Of a stretch of 64,000 nucleotides of DNA, positions 7,548-16,300 are shown in pieces; within the stretch, counting starts at the first letter, position 1; each line of letters opens with the position of its first letter. Position numbers and translations under genes: made by a program. The stretch lies in assembly GCF_004912135.1 (NCBI RefSeq), contig NZ_STGU01000002.1, forward strand, positions 124,001 through 188,000, in the 5' to 3' direction. The stretch is from Rhizobium rosettiformans W3. GTDB lineage: Bacteria > Pseudomonadota > Alphaproteobacteria > Rhizobiales > Rhizobiaceae. Below the pieces are notes generated by a model that saw only the letters and a list, made by a program, of their open reading frames with translations, was not told the DNA's origin and searched no databases.

Positions 7548-9035
7548 ATGCAAAGCTTTACCAATTACCGCCGCGAGTGGTTCTCCAACATCCGTGGCGA
7601 TATCCTCTCGGGCATCGTCGTCGCACTAGCCCTGATACCGGAAGCCATCGGCTTTTCCGTCATCGCCGGCGTCGACCCCAAGGTCGGCCTCTACGCCTCC
7701 TTCGCGATTGCCTGCGTCACCGCCTTTGTCGGCGGCCGTCCCGGCATGATCTCGGCCGCCACCGCTGCCACCGCCGTCATCATGGTGACGCTGGTCAAGG
7801 AACACGGCCTGCAATATCTCTTCGCCGCCACCATCCTGATGGGCGTGATCCAGATCCTCGCGGGCTATCTGAAACTCGGCCGCGTCATGCGCTTCGTCTC
7901 CCGCTCGGTCATCACCGGCTTCGTCAACGCGCTCGCCATCCTGATCTTCATGGCTCAGCTGCCGGAGCTGATCGGCGTGCCGGGCTTGACCTATGCCATG
8001 ATCGCCGGCGGTCTCGCGATCATCTACCTCTTCCCCTATGTCACAAAGCTCATCCCGTCGCCGCTGGTTGCCATCATCGTCTTGACGACGCTCGCCTGGT
8101 GGACCGGCATGGACCTGCGCACCGTGGCGGATCTCGGCGAACTGCCCTCGACGCTGCCGGTCTTCCTCCTGCCGGACGTGCCCCTCAATCTCGAGACGCT
8201 GCAGATCATCCTGCCTTACTCCGTGACCCTTGCCGCGGTCGGCCTCTTGGAATCGCTGCTGACGGCCCAGATCGTCGACGACATGACGGACACGCCGAGC
8301 AACAAAAGCCAGGAATGCATCGGCCAGGGCACCGGCAACATCGCCTCGGCCCTGATCGGCGGCATGGGCGGCTGCGCCATGATCGGCCAGTCGGTCATCA
8401 ACGTCAGTTCGGGTGGCCGCGGCCGTCTCTCCGCCTTCGTTGCCGGCGCCTTCCTGCTCTTCCTGATCGTGGTGCTCGACGATCTCGTCCGCATCATCCC
8501 TATGGCAGCGCTGGTTGCCATCATGATCATGGTCTCGATCGGCACCTTCTCCTGGCGCTCGATCCTCGATATCAGGCGCAATCCCTGGCAGTCTTCTGTG
8601 GTCATGCTGGCAACCGTCGTCACGGTGGTCGCGACCCACGACCTCGCCAAGGGCGTCATCGTCGGCGTGTTGCTCTCCGGCATCTTCTTCGCCGGCAAGG
8701 TGGCCAAGCTCTTCCGCGTGACCCGCCATGCCGACGAGATCACGGGCGCGGTTACCTACCGCGTCACCGGCCAGATCTTCTTCGCCTCGGCCGAGAGCTT
8801 CATCCATGCCTTCGACTTCTCCGATGAAGCCCGCAAGGTGATCATCGACGTCAGTGCTGCCCATCTCTGGGACATCACCGCTGTCGGCGCGCTCGACAAG
8901 ATCGTCCTGAAGTATCGCAAGGCCGGTATCGAGGTCGAGGTTCTCGGCTTCAACGAGGCAAGCGCCGACATGGTCGACCGCTTCGCCCTGCACGACAAGG
9001 ACGAGCGGCTCGCCGCCAGCGCTGCCTTGCACTGA
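7548..9035 (+). CDS. SulP-family inorganic anion transporter with STAS domain
   Basis: Membrane transporter of the SLC26/SulP family, probably sulfate (or bicarbonate) uptake. 495 residues from the ATG at 7548. The N-terminal signature [15 protein letters not shown] (about 20-34) is followed by [14 protein letters not shown] and ten or more hydrophobic segments, and the last roughly 110 residues form a STAS domain ([16 protein letters not shown]..., [20 protein letters not shown]). The longer open frame from 7347 runs through the RNA leader and is not used. Its position after sbp and cysHDN supports a sulfate role, but SulP substrates are hard to tell from sequence. Confidence 0.88.
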   Translation: MQSFTNYRREWFSNIRGDILSGIVVALALIPEAIGFSVIAGVDPKVGLYASFAIACVTAFVGGRPGMISAATAATAVIMVTLVKEHGLQYLFAATILMGVIQILAGYLKLGRVMRFVSRSVITGFVNALAILIFMAQLPELIGVPGLTYAMIAGGLAIIYLFPYVTKLIPSPLVAIIVLTTLAWWTGMDLRTVADLGELPSTLPVFLLPDVPLNLETLQIILPYSVTLAAVGLLESLLTAQIVDDMTDTPSNKSQECIGQGTGNIASALIGGMGGCAMIGQSVINVSSGGRGRLSAFVAGAFLLFLIVVLDDLVRIIPMAALVAIMIMVSIGTFSWRSILDIRRNPWQSSVVMLATVVTVVATHDLAKGVIVGVLLSGIFFAGKVAKLFRVTRHADEITGAVTYRVTGQIFFASAESFIHAFDFSDEARKVIIDVSAAHLWDITAVGALDKIVLKYRKAGIEVEVLGFNEASADMVDRFALHDKDERLAASAALH

Positions 9036-9180
9036 GCTGTCTTGCACTGAGATGAAGGGCCGGGGGCGCCGTTCGAATTGGCGCTCCCAGCCTTCTTACC
9101 GCGCGATCAAGCAAAGGTGACGTCGAAAAGCCGGGCCGGCGCACTACTCTTGCAGGTGTGTCCCAACCTGGAGAATGATC

Positions 9181-9588
9181 ATGAACCGCGCAGTCTCCCC
9201 CGCCATGCCTGTCCTTGCCACCCTTGCCGGCGCCGCCCTGTTCGCCGGCGCTGCCCTGTTCGCCGGCGCTGCCATGGCCCATCACGGCTGGTCCTGGGCC
9301 GAAGCAGACCAGATCGACCTGACGGGCAAGATCACCGCGATCTCCTTTGCCCCGCCGCATCCGACACTGGAACTCGACACAGCCGACGGCGCCTGGCGCA
9401 TCGAGCTCGGCAATCCCAACCAGACCCAGCGCTCCGGCTTCGTCGAAGGCGTCGTTGCCATCGGTGACGAGGTCACCGTGCGCGGCAATCGCTCCCTCGA
9501 TCCGGATGAAAAGCGCCTGAAGGCCGTGCGGGTGATTGTGTCGGGCAAGAACTACGACATCTATCCGAACCGCATCGTCACCAACTGA
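9181..9588 (+). CDS. DUF6152-type exported protein
   Basis: 135 residues from the ATG at 9181 (SD GGAGA 7 bases upstream; the ATG at 9175 is too close to that SD). A signal peptide ends at AMA and is followed by HHGWSWAEAD, the conserved start of the mature DUF6152 fold; then an OB-like beta domain (GKITAISF, LELDTADGAWRIEL, GDEVTVRGNRS). The signal peptide contains an 18-base tandem duplication encoding GAALFA twice. Co-transcribed with the next gene, 5 bases downstream. Such pairs may handle metal or redox chemistry in the periplasm; this is not established. Confidence 0.75.
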   Translation: MNRAVSPAMPVLATLAGAALFAGAALFAGAAMAHHGWSWAEADQIDLTGKITAISFAPPHPTLELDTADGAWRIELGNPNQTQRSGFVEGVVAIGDEVTVRGNRSLDPDEKRLKAVRVIVSGKNYDIYPNRIVTN

Positions 9589-9593
9589 CCGGC

Positions 9594-10061
9594 ATGGAGT
9601 GGCTGGCAATCCTCACGGCACCCGTGGGCCAGGCGCTCATCCGCTGGCCCATTCTCTACATCTTTGCCAATGCCAGCCACATCCTCTCGCTCGCCATGCT
9701 GATCGGCGCGAGCGCCCTCCTCGACCTGCGCCTGCTCGGCGGCCTTGCCCGCCTGCCGCTCGCAGAGACGGCGGTCACCCTGTCGCGCGCGGCGGCCCTG
9801 GCCTTGGGCGCAACCATCCTCACCGGCGCGCTGCTCTTTACCGTCCGCCCGCTCGAATATGCCGACAACACCGCCTTCCTGATCAAGATCGGCCTGGTGT
9901 TCCTCGGCACGATGAACGCACTCGCCGTTCGGGCCTCAGGGCCTTGGGCAGCCCTGATAGCCGGCGCCAGCCCAACGCCGGCGCTGCGGCTTGTGGCATC
10001 CGCATCGCTGGCCATCTGGCTTGCCGCCCTGCTTGCCGGCCGCTGGATCGGCTTTCTCTGA
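9594..10061 (+). CDS. DUF6644-type integral membrane protein
   Basis: 155 residues with four predicted transmembrane segments (about 20-45, 60-85, 92-115, 132-152). It contains FANASHILSLAMLIG, where the buried histidine resembles those of small b-type cytochrome-like membrane proteins. Immediately follows the DUF6152 gene, so the two are likely translated together and may form an exported/membrane pair. Function not known. Confidence 0.7.
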   Translation: MEWLAILTAPVGQALIRWPILYIFANASHILSLAMLIGASALLDLRLLGGLARLPLAETAVTLSRAAALALGATILTGALLFTVRPLEYADNTAFLIKIGLVFLGTMNALAVRASGPWAALIAGASPTPALRLVASASLAIWLAALLAGRWIGFL

Positions 10062-10178
10062 GGCAGCCATCCGCCTCGGACCAGACGCCCGGGTTTCCCC
10101 CTAAAATGACAATCGTCAGATCATTGCGCTTGCCGCGGGCAGTGCTACTCTCATCCCGTTGTTTCGGGGGATTTCAAC

Positions 10179-10550
10179 ATGCCACAATTGTCTATCTGGT
10201 ATTTCCGCACGGCCATTCTGTTCCTGATCGCCGGCATCTGTCTCGGGCTCTACATGTCGATCACGCACCAGTTCGAAGCGACCGGTGCCCATGCGCACAT
10301 CAACCTGCTCGGCTGGGTGACGATGGCGATCTTCGGCATCTACTACGCGCTGAACCCGATCCAGGCCGCAAGCCGCGTCGCGAAGGTGCAGTACATGCTC
10401 TACACGGCAGGCATCCTCGTCATGGGCCCGTCGCTCTTCCTGATGCTGAGCGGCAACCAGGCGCTGGAACCGATCGTCGCCGTGTCCTCGCTGGTCACCT
10501 TCGCCGGTGTGCTGCTCTTTGCGGTGATCCTGTTTACGCGTCGGGCTTAA
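10179..10550 (+). CDS. Small membrane protein related to haem-copper oxidase subunit I
   Basis: 123 residues, four transmembrane segments. The core GAHAHINLLGWVTMAIFGIYYALNP places an HxH pair at a helix start followed by LGW and YY, a pattern shared with subunit I of cbb3-type oxidases and nitric oxide reductases. It is far too short to be an oxidase, so it may only bind haem or serve in sensing or assembly. Its 3' end overlaps the convergent DUF2161 gene by 17 bases, so no terminator separates them. Confidence 0.6.
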   Translation: MPQLSIWYFRTAILFLIAGICLGLYMSITHQFEATGAHAHINLLGWVTMAIFGIYYALNPIQAASRVAKVQYMLYTAGILVMGPSLFLMLSGNQALEPIVAVSSLVTFAGVLLFAVILFTRRA

Positions 10551-11211
10551 GGGGCAGGGGCGCTTCCGGCTGCCACCGCAAAAGCGCCTCCAACCCCACA
10601 GGCGTCAACCCATAGACGCCTCGTTCCACGCGTTCGAACCAGCCATAGACATTGCCCTGCAGGATCTTGGCCGCCTCCGGCACATGGTCGCGGATCTCGC
10701 GCACCTTGAGCGGGCCGGCCTTGAGTGCCGCTGCACAGCCCAATGCCTGCTGGCGATAGGCGGTCATCAGTGGCGTTCGCGTGCTGCCGCCGACGGCAGG
10801 GTCGCCCTTCCGCTTCTGGTGTTCGCGCATCAGCCGCGACCGCCGTTTCGGATTGGTCCGCGGCATGGGCGTGACGGAGCCGACGATCACGCTGACCTCG
10901 CCGCGATCCGAAATGCCGAGCATGCCGATCCCGAGCCGCCGGCAGAGGTCGCGGTAGCGTTTGTCGCTCTCGCGGCCCCGGCGCTTGGCCGAGACACGGG
11001 CGGCGATCCAGACCTCGTCGGCGATCGAAGCGCGATCGACCGCCTGCAGGATGAGTTCGAGATTGAAGCTGAGCTTCAGTTCGCACACGACGAGGAGCGT
11101 CGGATCCCCGTCGCTCACCCCCACCACATCGCAGCCGCCGACTTCACCCTTCACGGTATAGCCGGCGCCTTCGAGGAAGGCTTTGACGGGTTGGTAGAGT
11201 GAAGTTTCCAT
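10534..11211 (-). CDS. DUF2161 family PD-(D/E)XK nuclease-fold protein
   Basis: 225 residues. The N-terminal half shows the restriction-endonuclease-like pattern: GGCDVVGV with the aspartate at about 28, then LLVVCELKLSF with ELK at about 44-46, equivalent to the D...ExK metal site. A basic linker rich in R/K (about 118-135) and a C-terminal winged-helix-like region (KVREIRDHV, GVYGLTPVGLEALL) follow. It may act on nucleic acid, but the substrate is unknown. It is a single gene, convergent with the preceding membrane protein and divergent from the Ada-domain gene. Confidence 0.75.
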   Translation of the reverse strand: METSLYQPVKAFLEGAGYTVKGEVGGCDVVGVSDGDPTLLVVCELKLSFNLELILQAVDRASIADEVWIAARVSAKRRGRESDKRYRDLCRRLGIGMLGISDRGEVSVIVGSVTPMPRTNPKRRSRLMREHQKRKGDPAVGGSTRTPLMTAYRQQALGCAAALKAGPLKVREIRDHVPEAAKILQGNVYGWFERVERGVYGLTPVGLEALLRWQPEAPLPLKPDA

Positions 11212-11367
11212 GCCGTTCCAGGATTCGGGTTGCGGATCGGTCCGACACCTACCGCGCTTCGTCCCCGCGCGTCACCTCTAAAGCGTCCGTGATGCCCGCA
11301 GGAAACGGGTGGCTCGTCCCCCTTCATCGGGTGCATGCTGACGCTCAAGCTGCAAGGAGACCCCAGC

Positions 11368-11622
11368 ATGAACCCCGATCCGACCGAAGACCCTCGATGG
11401 CAGGCCATCGCACGCCGTGATGCAGCCATGAACGGCCGCTTCGTCTATGGCGTTTTCTCGACCCGCATCTTTTGCCGTCCGTCCTGCCCGTCGCGTCCGG
11501 CGGGGCCGCAGAGCCTCACCTTCTTCGAAACGGCAAAAGCCGCCCGTGAGGGCGGCTTCAGGGCCTGTCTGCGCTGCTGTCCCGACGAGCCGGACAGCGC
11601 CCCGGTCGATGACCCCGCCTAG
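11368..11622 (+). CDS. Stand-alone Ada zinc-binding (methylphosphotriester-sensing) domain
   Basis: 84 residues from the ATG at 11368 (SD AAGGAGA). It matches only the N-terminal Ada domain: DPRWQAIARRDAAMNGRFVYGV, then the zinc cysteines CRPSC and CLRCC. In Ada the first cysteine takes the methyl group from DNA phosphotriesters. The AraC-type helix-turn-helix and the O6-methylguanine transferase domain are missing. Either a real single-domain protein or the remnant of a truncated ada. Its stop codon TAG shares the palindrome CTAG with the stop of the convergent dctM. Confidence 0.75.
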   Translation: MNPDPTEDPRWQAIARRDAAMNGRFVYGVFSTRIFCRPSCPSRPAGPQSLTFFETAKAAREGGFRACLRCCPDEPDSAPVDDPA

Positions 11623-12929
11623 ACGAGGAAGATCGAGATAATCGGAAAGGCCGTCAGCAGAATGATGCGGAAGACGTCTGCGGTGATGAAGGGGATGATC
11701 CCCTTGTAGGTCTCACGGATTGGCACGTCGCGCGCCATCGCCGATATGATGAAGAGATTGAGCCCCACGGGTGGCGTGATCATCCCGATCTCGGCGACCA
11801 TCAGCACCAGGATGCCGAACCAGATGGCGAAATGCTCCGGGCTCATGCCGAAATCCATGGCCGTCACGATCGGGAAGAAGATCGGGATCGTGAGCACGAT
11901 CATGGAGAGCGAATCCATGATGCAGCCGAAGATGATGTAGAGAAGCAGGATGATGATCAGCACCGTCATCGGCGCAAAGCCCTGCGCCGTCACCCATTCC
12001 GCGCCCACCTGCGGCAGACGGGAGAAGGCGAGGAAGGAGTTGAACACCGAGGCACCGAGAATGATGAAGAAGATCATGCCGGTCGAAACTGCCGTCTCCT
12101 TGAAGCAGTCGAACAGCGACTTGCGATCCAGCCCGCCATTGACGAAGGCGACAAGCCCGGCACCGGCAGCACCCACAGCAGCCGCCTGGGTCGGCGTGAA
12201 CCATCCGAGATAGATCCCGCCGACGACCGCAAAGAAAATCGCAACAACCGGCCAGACGGCAATCAGCGCCGGCACGCGATCCTTCCACGGAATGCGTGCG
12301 GCATGGCCCGCCGATTCCGGCTTCAGCCGTACATAGATGGCGATGACAACGAGATAAGAGATCGCCGCGATAATGCCCGGCACGAAGGCGGCGAGGAAGA
12401 GCTTGGCGATGTTCTGCTCGGCAAGGATCGCGTAGATCACCAGCACCACCGAGGGCGGGATCAGGATCCCGAGCGTACCGCCGGCGGCAAGCGAGGCCGT
12501 GGCAAGGCCGCCGGCATAGCCGTTGCGCTTCAGTTCCGGCAGCGCCACCTGCGCCATGGTTGCGGCCGTGGCAAGCGACGATCCGCAGATCGAGCCGAAG
12601 CCGGCAGATGCGCCGATCGCAGCCATCGCGACGCCGCCCTTGCGGTGCCCTAGAAAGGCCGCCGCCGCATTGAACAGCGCCTGGCTCATGCCGCCGCGCG
12701 CCGCAAACTGGCCCATCAGCAGGAAGAGCGGAATGATCGACAGCGAGTAGTTCGCATTCGTGTTCCAGGCGAGCACCTTCATCTGCGCCAGAACGGGCGT
12801 CCACCGGTCAAGCACCAGATAGGTGCCGACAACGCCGGTGGCGAGCATGGCCGCCCCGATCGGCACCCGCAGGAAGATGAGCAGAATGAGGACGGGGAAG
12901 GACCAGAGTCCGATTTCAATGCTGCTCAT
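11619..12929 (-). CDS. dctM: TRAP transporter large permease
   Basis: 436 residues from the ATG at 12929, about 12 transmembrane segments, DctM family: PIGAAMLATGVVG near the N-terminus, GGVAMAAIGASAGFGSICGSSLATAATM, and IPPSVVLVIYAI as in other DctM proteins. Carries Na+-coupled solute movement across the inner membrane. Start and dctQ stop overlap as TGATG. The 3' end is convergent with the Ada-domain gene. Confidence 0.92.
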   Translation of the reverse strand: MSSIEIGLWSFPVLILLIFLRVPIGAAMLATGVVGTYLVLDRWTPVLAQMKVLAWNTNANYSLSIIPLFLLMGQFAARGGMSQALFNAAAAFLGHRKGGVAMAAIGASAGFGSICGSSLATAATMAQVALPELKRNGYAGGLATASLAAGGTLGILIPPSVVLVIYAILAEQNIAKLFLAAFVPGIIAAISYLVVIAIYVRLKPESAGHAARIPWKDRVPALIAVWPVVAIFFAVVGGIYLGWFTPTQAAAVGAAGAGLVAFVNGGLDRKSLFDCFKETAVSTGMIFFIILGASVFNSFLAFSRLPQVGAEWVTAQGFAPMTVLIIILLLYIIFGCIMDSLSMIVLTIPIFFPIVTAMDFGMSPEHFAIWFGILVLMVAEIGMITPPVGLNLFIISAMARDVPIRETYKGIIPFITADVFRIILLTAFPIISIFLV

Positions 12930-13468
12930 CAATGGGCTCCCATCGCAGCGACAATGGTCTTGCCGCGGCGCATGTCACGGATATCGGCAGCGATCACGAA
13001 GAGGCAGACGATCACATTCACAACGAGAAGGGCAAGCGCGACCGCAAAGCCCCACCACACCGGCATCAGGAGCAGCGGCGTGGTTTCACCATTGCCGATC
13101 TTGTCCATCGTGCCGACGGCATGGCGCCAGGTGACGAGCCCGATCAGCACGGCGATCACGATGTCGCCGATCAGTTGGGTCCAGTTCATCGCTTTCGGGC
13201 CGAAGGCGGAGATCAGGATATCGACGCCCACATGGCCGCGCTTCAGCTGGCAATAGGGCAGGAAGGCGAAGACGGCGAGGCCGCACAGCGCCTCGACCAG
13301 CTCGATCTCGCCGGGCAGGGGACGCAGGGTCAGCCCCCCGAGGATCGAGGCCACGGTCAGCCCGCAGGCGACGACGAGACAGAGGCCGCCGAACAGGACC
13401 AGGCTCGCGGCAAGCCCATGGCAAGCCCGCTCCAGTCTGTCGAAGCCGGTGGAAGAGGCAGTCGCCAT
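12929..13468 (-). CDS. dctQ: TRAP transporter small permease
   Basis: 179 residues, four transmembrane segments, DctQ family (FGGLCLVVACGLTVASILGG, PGEIELVEALCGLAVFAFLPY, CQLKRGHVGVDIL). Start placed at the ATG 13468 because GAGGA lies 7 bases upstream; the frame continues upstream only to a TTG without SD. It partners DctM in the membrane. A strong hairpin separates it from dctP. Confidence 0.9.
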   Translation of the reverse strand: MATASSTGFDRLERACHGLAASLVLFGGLCLVVACGLTVASILGGLTLRPLPGEIELVEALCGLAVFAFLPYCQLKRGHVGVDILISAFGPKAMNWTQLIGDIVIAVLIGLVTWRHAVGTMDKIGNGETTPLLLMPVWWGFAVALALLVVNVIVCLFVIAADIRDMRRGKTIVAAMGAH

Positions 13469-13495
13469 CAAGAAGTCCTCTGGTAGGCTCAAAAG

Positions 13496-13525
13496 GTCCG
13501 GGCGCCTTCCGACAAGCGCCCGGAC
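13496..13525 (-). terminator. Intercistronic hairpin between dctP and dctQ
   Basis: GTCCGGGCGC and GCGCCCGGAC form a perfect 10-bp stem with a 10-base loop, followed on the minus strand by CTTTT. It lies between the dctP stop (13538) and the dctQ start. It can act as a partial terminator or mRNA-stabilising element, giving more binding protein than permease. Confidence 0.7.
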
Positions 13526-13537
13526 AAGTCGGGGAGG

Positions 13538-14572
13538 TTATTGCGTGTTCGCCTGGATCAGGGCCAGCGCGTCATTGTAGAGCATGGTACCATCGAGGCC
13601 CTTGCTGTCCATCTCCGCGATCCAGGCCTTGGTCACGGCCTCGCCGGCGGCCTTCCAGCGCGCGGTCTCGGCTTCGTCCAGCGTGATGATCGTGTTGCCG
13701 GCCTTGTCGGCAATGTCCTTGCCGCGCACATCGCCCTCATCCATGGCCTTGCCGAAGAGACGGGCGAGTTCCTTGCCGGAATTGTCGTCGATCACCTTCT
13801 TCAGGTCGTCGGGCAGAGCATCGTAGCTGTCCTTGTTCATCGCAAAGACGAACGTGCCGGTGTAAAGGCCGGTGGATCCGGAAAAGCCGGTATGGTTTGG
13901 CGCAAGCTCGGCGATCTTGATCGCCGGCGTCACTTCCCACGGAACGACGGAGCCGTCGATGACGCTCTTCGACAGGCTTTCCGGCACGGCGGTGACCGGC
14001 ATGCCGACGGCAGAAGCGCCCATGGCTTCGAGCATCTGGTTGACCACCTTCGACGTGCCGCGCAGCTTCAGGCCCTGCATGTCTTCAAGCTTCTGCACGG
14101 GCTTGGAGGCGATGGTGTGAATGAGGCCCGGACCATGGGTGTGGACTGCCAGGACATGGTAGTCGGTGAGCTCGTCCGTCAGATGCTTTTCGGCATATTC
14201 CTGGAAGGCGACCGAGGTTGCTTCCGCCGTGGTCACCATGAAGGGCAGTTCGAAGGCTTCCGACTTCGGGAAGCGGCCGGGCGTGTAGCCGAACAGGGTC
14301 CAGGTGAGATCGACGACGCCGTCCTTGACCTGGTCGACGAGGTCGGACGGTTTTCCGCCGAGCTGCATGGCCGGGTAGAGTTCGACGGCGATGCGGCCTC
14401 CGGAATCGGCCTGGATCTTCTCGGCCCAGGGGGCCAGCACCTTGGCAGGGATGGTCGCCTGCGGCGGCAGCATCTGGTGCAGCTTGAGAGTAACATCCGC
14501 AGCAAAGGCTGCGGCTCCGGTCAGGCAAAGTGCAGCACCGGACAGTCCGGCGATCAGAAATTGGCGCAACAT
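13538..14572 (-). CDS. dctP: TRAP transporter periplasmic solute-binding protein
   Basis: 344 residues, signal peptide to about A24 (LTGAAAFAA), DctP family: LKLHQMLPPQATIP, SGGRIAVELYPAMQLGG, DLVDQVKDGVVDLTW, LKLRGTSKVV and PWEVTPA. Strong SD (GGGAGGAGG) before the ATG. Binds an organic acid in the periplasm and delivers it to DctQM; the ligand cannot be deduced. First gene of the operon. A palindrome 68-84 bases upstream may be its operator. Confidence 0.92.
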   Translation of the reverse strand: MLRQFLIAGLSGAALCLTGAAAFAADVTLKLHQMLPPQATIPAKVLAPWAEKIQADSGGRIAVELYPAMQLGGKPSDLVDQVKDGVVDLTWTLFGYTPGRFPKSEAFELPFMVTTAEATSVAFQEYAEKHLTDELTDYHVLAVHTHGPGLIHTIASKPVQKLEDMQGLKLRGTSKVVNQMLEAMGASAVGMPVTAVPESLSKSVIDGSVVPWEVTPAIKIAELAPNHTGFSGSTGLYTGTFVFAMNKDSYDALPDDLKKVIDDNSGKELARLFGKAMDEGDVRGKDIADKAGNTIITLDEAETARWKAAGEAVTKAWIAEMDSKGLDGTMLYNDALALIQANTQ

Positions 14573-14959
14573 GAATTCCTCCTCCCATGTTTTGTCAGCT
14601 TGGAAAGTCCCCGGCTCGAGGCGTCGAAGCGATCACAATCATGACCTGGAGTCATGTAAAGTTCGCGTCACCTGGCTCCTCACTCCCACCCGGCAGACCT
14701 TTCCTTGTCAGTTATGATTACAGAAGGGATGCAGGCAGGCAAATAATTATGTAGCCGGAACCCATAACCAAATCTGTATGGATCGCCGCCCTCAAGCCTC
14801 GACCGAATGCGGCCTGTCATCAGCTCTTCCCCGGCGCATCCCAAGCCTGTCATGCCGTCGGGCCTTGGCGGCACTTTCATCAGCGGTTATAGCTCGCGCT
14901 TTCCGCCCGGTCATGAAGATGCGGGGCGAGCTTGTGTCGATCTGCAAGGATGATCCTGA
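14573..14959. other. Non-coding gap between dctP and the DUF900 gene, with a candidate operator
   Basis: 387 bases, divergent promoter region. CATGAC-N5-GTCATG at 14640-14656 is a 6-bp inverted repeat, 68 bases upstream of dctP, of the type GntR-family regulators bind. No regulator gene lies alongside. The DUF900 gene has an SD (AAGGA) at about 14947. Nothing else recognisable. Confidence 0.4.
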
Positions 14960-16096
14960 ATGCGCTTTCCGACCGTTGACCTATCTCAGACGTCGCGTCG
15001 GCTGCTTGTGGCCTTCAGCCTGGTGTCGGCTGTCGGCCTGACATCCTGCGCCGGGCGTCCGGGACCGGAAACGCTCGGCACCGTCGCCCTGAACGACTAT
15101 CAGCCGAGCCGGGTCGAAACGCTTTACAGCGTCACCACGCGTGATCGCGCGGAGCCGGGCACGAATGTCTTCACCACGACCCGGACGCGCGAGCCGAACT
15201 ACGCCAGTTTCGACATCTCCATCCCGCCGAACCACAAGCCCGCCAATATCGAATGGCCAAAGCCTGGCCGCAAACCCGATCCGAAGACGGATTTCGCCGT
15301 GGTCTCGCAGTCGGTGCTGGATCGCGCTGCCCTGCTGCAGGCCGTGCGGACGCAGGACAAGGCGCCACCCGTCGTCTTCGTCCATGGCTACAACTACAAT
15401 TTTCAGGAATCGCTCTTCCGCCTCGCGCAGCTGAAGACGGACAGCAATCTCGACGGCACGCCCGTGCTCTTCTCCTGGCCTTCGCTCGCCGCCCTGCCGG
15501 CCTATGTCGCCGACAAGGAATCCGCCACCTATTCCCGTGATGCGCTTGCCAATCTCCTGAGTGACATGACCCGCGCCCGCAACGGCCAGGTCGACGTCTT
15601 CGCCCACTCCATGGGCGGCTGGCTCACCATGGAGGCGCTGCGCCAGCTCAGGCTGGAGGGCAAAGGCGACGTGCTGAACCGGCTGCGGGTGATCATGGCC
15701 GCGCCCGACATCGACGAGGGGGTCTTCACCGCCCAGCTCGACGTCATCGGGCGGATGCGCACACCCATCACCGTTCTCGTGGCGCCCGATGATCGCGCGC
15801 TGCAGGTCTCCAGTTTCCTTGGTGCGGGCAACCGCGTGGGCGCGCTCGACGCGCGCAATCCGGAAGTGGCCGAAGCGGCCAAGCGTCATGGTGTCGCAAT
15901 CATCGACATCTCCTCGCTGGAGCCGACGGATGTCACCAACCACAACCGCTTCTTCGACGTGAAGCAACTGGCCACGACCCTGAGCAAGCCCGCCGCCGCA
16001 GCCACGATCGGTGATGCCGGCGCCTTTGTCCTGGATGCCGCGGCACAAACCGTCTCGAGCCCGTTCTCTCTCGCCGCGCGGGTTCTCCGCCGCTAG
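14960..16096 (+). CDS. DUF900-type alpha/beta hydrolase lipoprotein
   Basis: 378 residues. An N-terminal lipoprotein signal with lipobox LTSC (about residues 28-31) anchors it to a membrane. The hydrolase core has VVFVHGYNYNFQESL, the nucleophile elbow AHSMGG, an acidic residue in VAPDD and a histidine in DVTNHNRFF, so the Ser-Asp-His triad looks complete. DUF900 proteins are lipase/esterase-like with unknown substrates. It is a single gene; the next gene follows about 200 bases later. Confidence 0.8.
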   Translation: MRFPTVDLSQTSRRLLVAFSLVSAVGLTSCAGRPGPETLGTVALNDYQPSRVETLYSVTTRDRAEPGTNVFTTTRTREPNYASFDISIPPNHKPANIEWPKPGRKPDPKTDFAVVSQSVLDRAALLQAVRTQDKAPPVVFVHGYNYNFQESLFRLAQLKTDSNLDGTPVLFSWPSLAALPAYVADKESATYSRDALANLLSDMTRARNGQVDVFAHSMGGWLTMEALRQLRLEGKGDVLNRLRVIMAAPDIDEGVFTAQLDVIGRMRTPITVLVAPDDRALQVSSFLGAGNRVGALDARNPEVAEAAKRHGVAIIDISSLEPTDVTNHNRFFDVKQLATTLSKPAAAATIGDAGAFVLDAAAQTVSSPFSLAARVLRR

Positions 16097-16300
16097 ACCT
16101 CGGACCGAATCCTCCATCTCGGCATCTTCTCGCCTTGCAAGGCTGGCTTGCATTTCCTCGGCTTGACCGTGACGGAATTTGCGTGTCTTGCGCAATTTAT
16201 ACGCTGGTTTACCGACTCGTTTACTCCTTGGTGTCACAAGCTTCGGTCCATGCATGGACGCTAATAAGCGTTCGATCCCCTTCAGTTCGTGGTCCGGTTC

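Noticed and set aside
7626..9047. 473-residue antisense frame over SulP
   Set aside because: Extremely acidic, H/D/E/G-rich shadow product of a GC-rich membrane gene.
11832..12653. Antisense frame over dctM
   Set aside because: Histidine/arginine/glutamate-rich shadow; dctM is certain.
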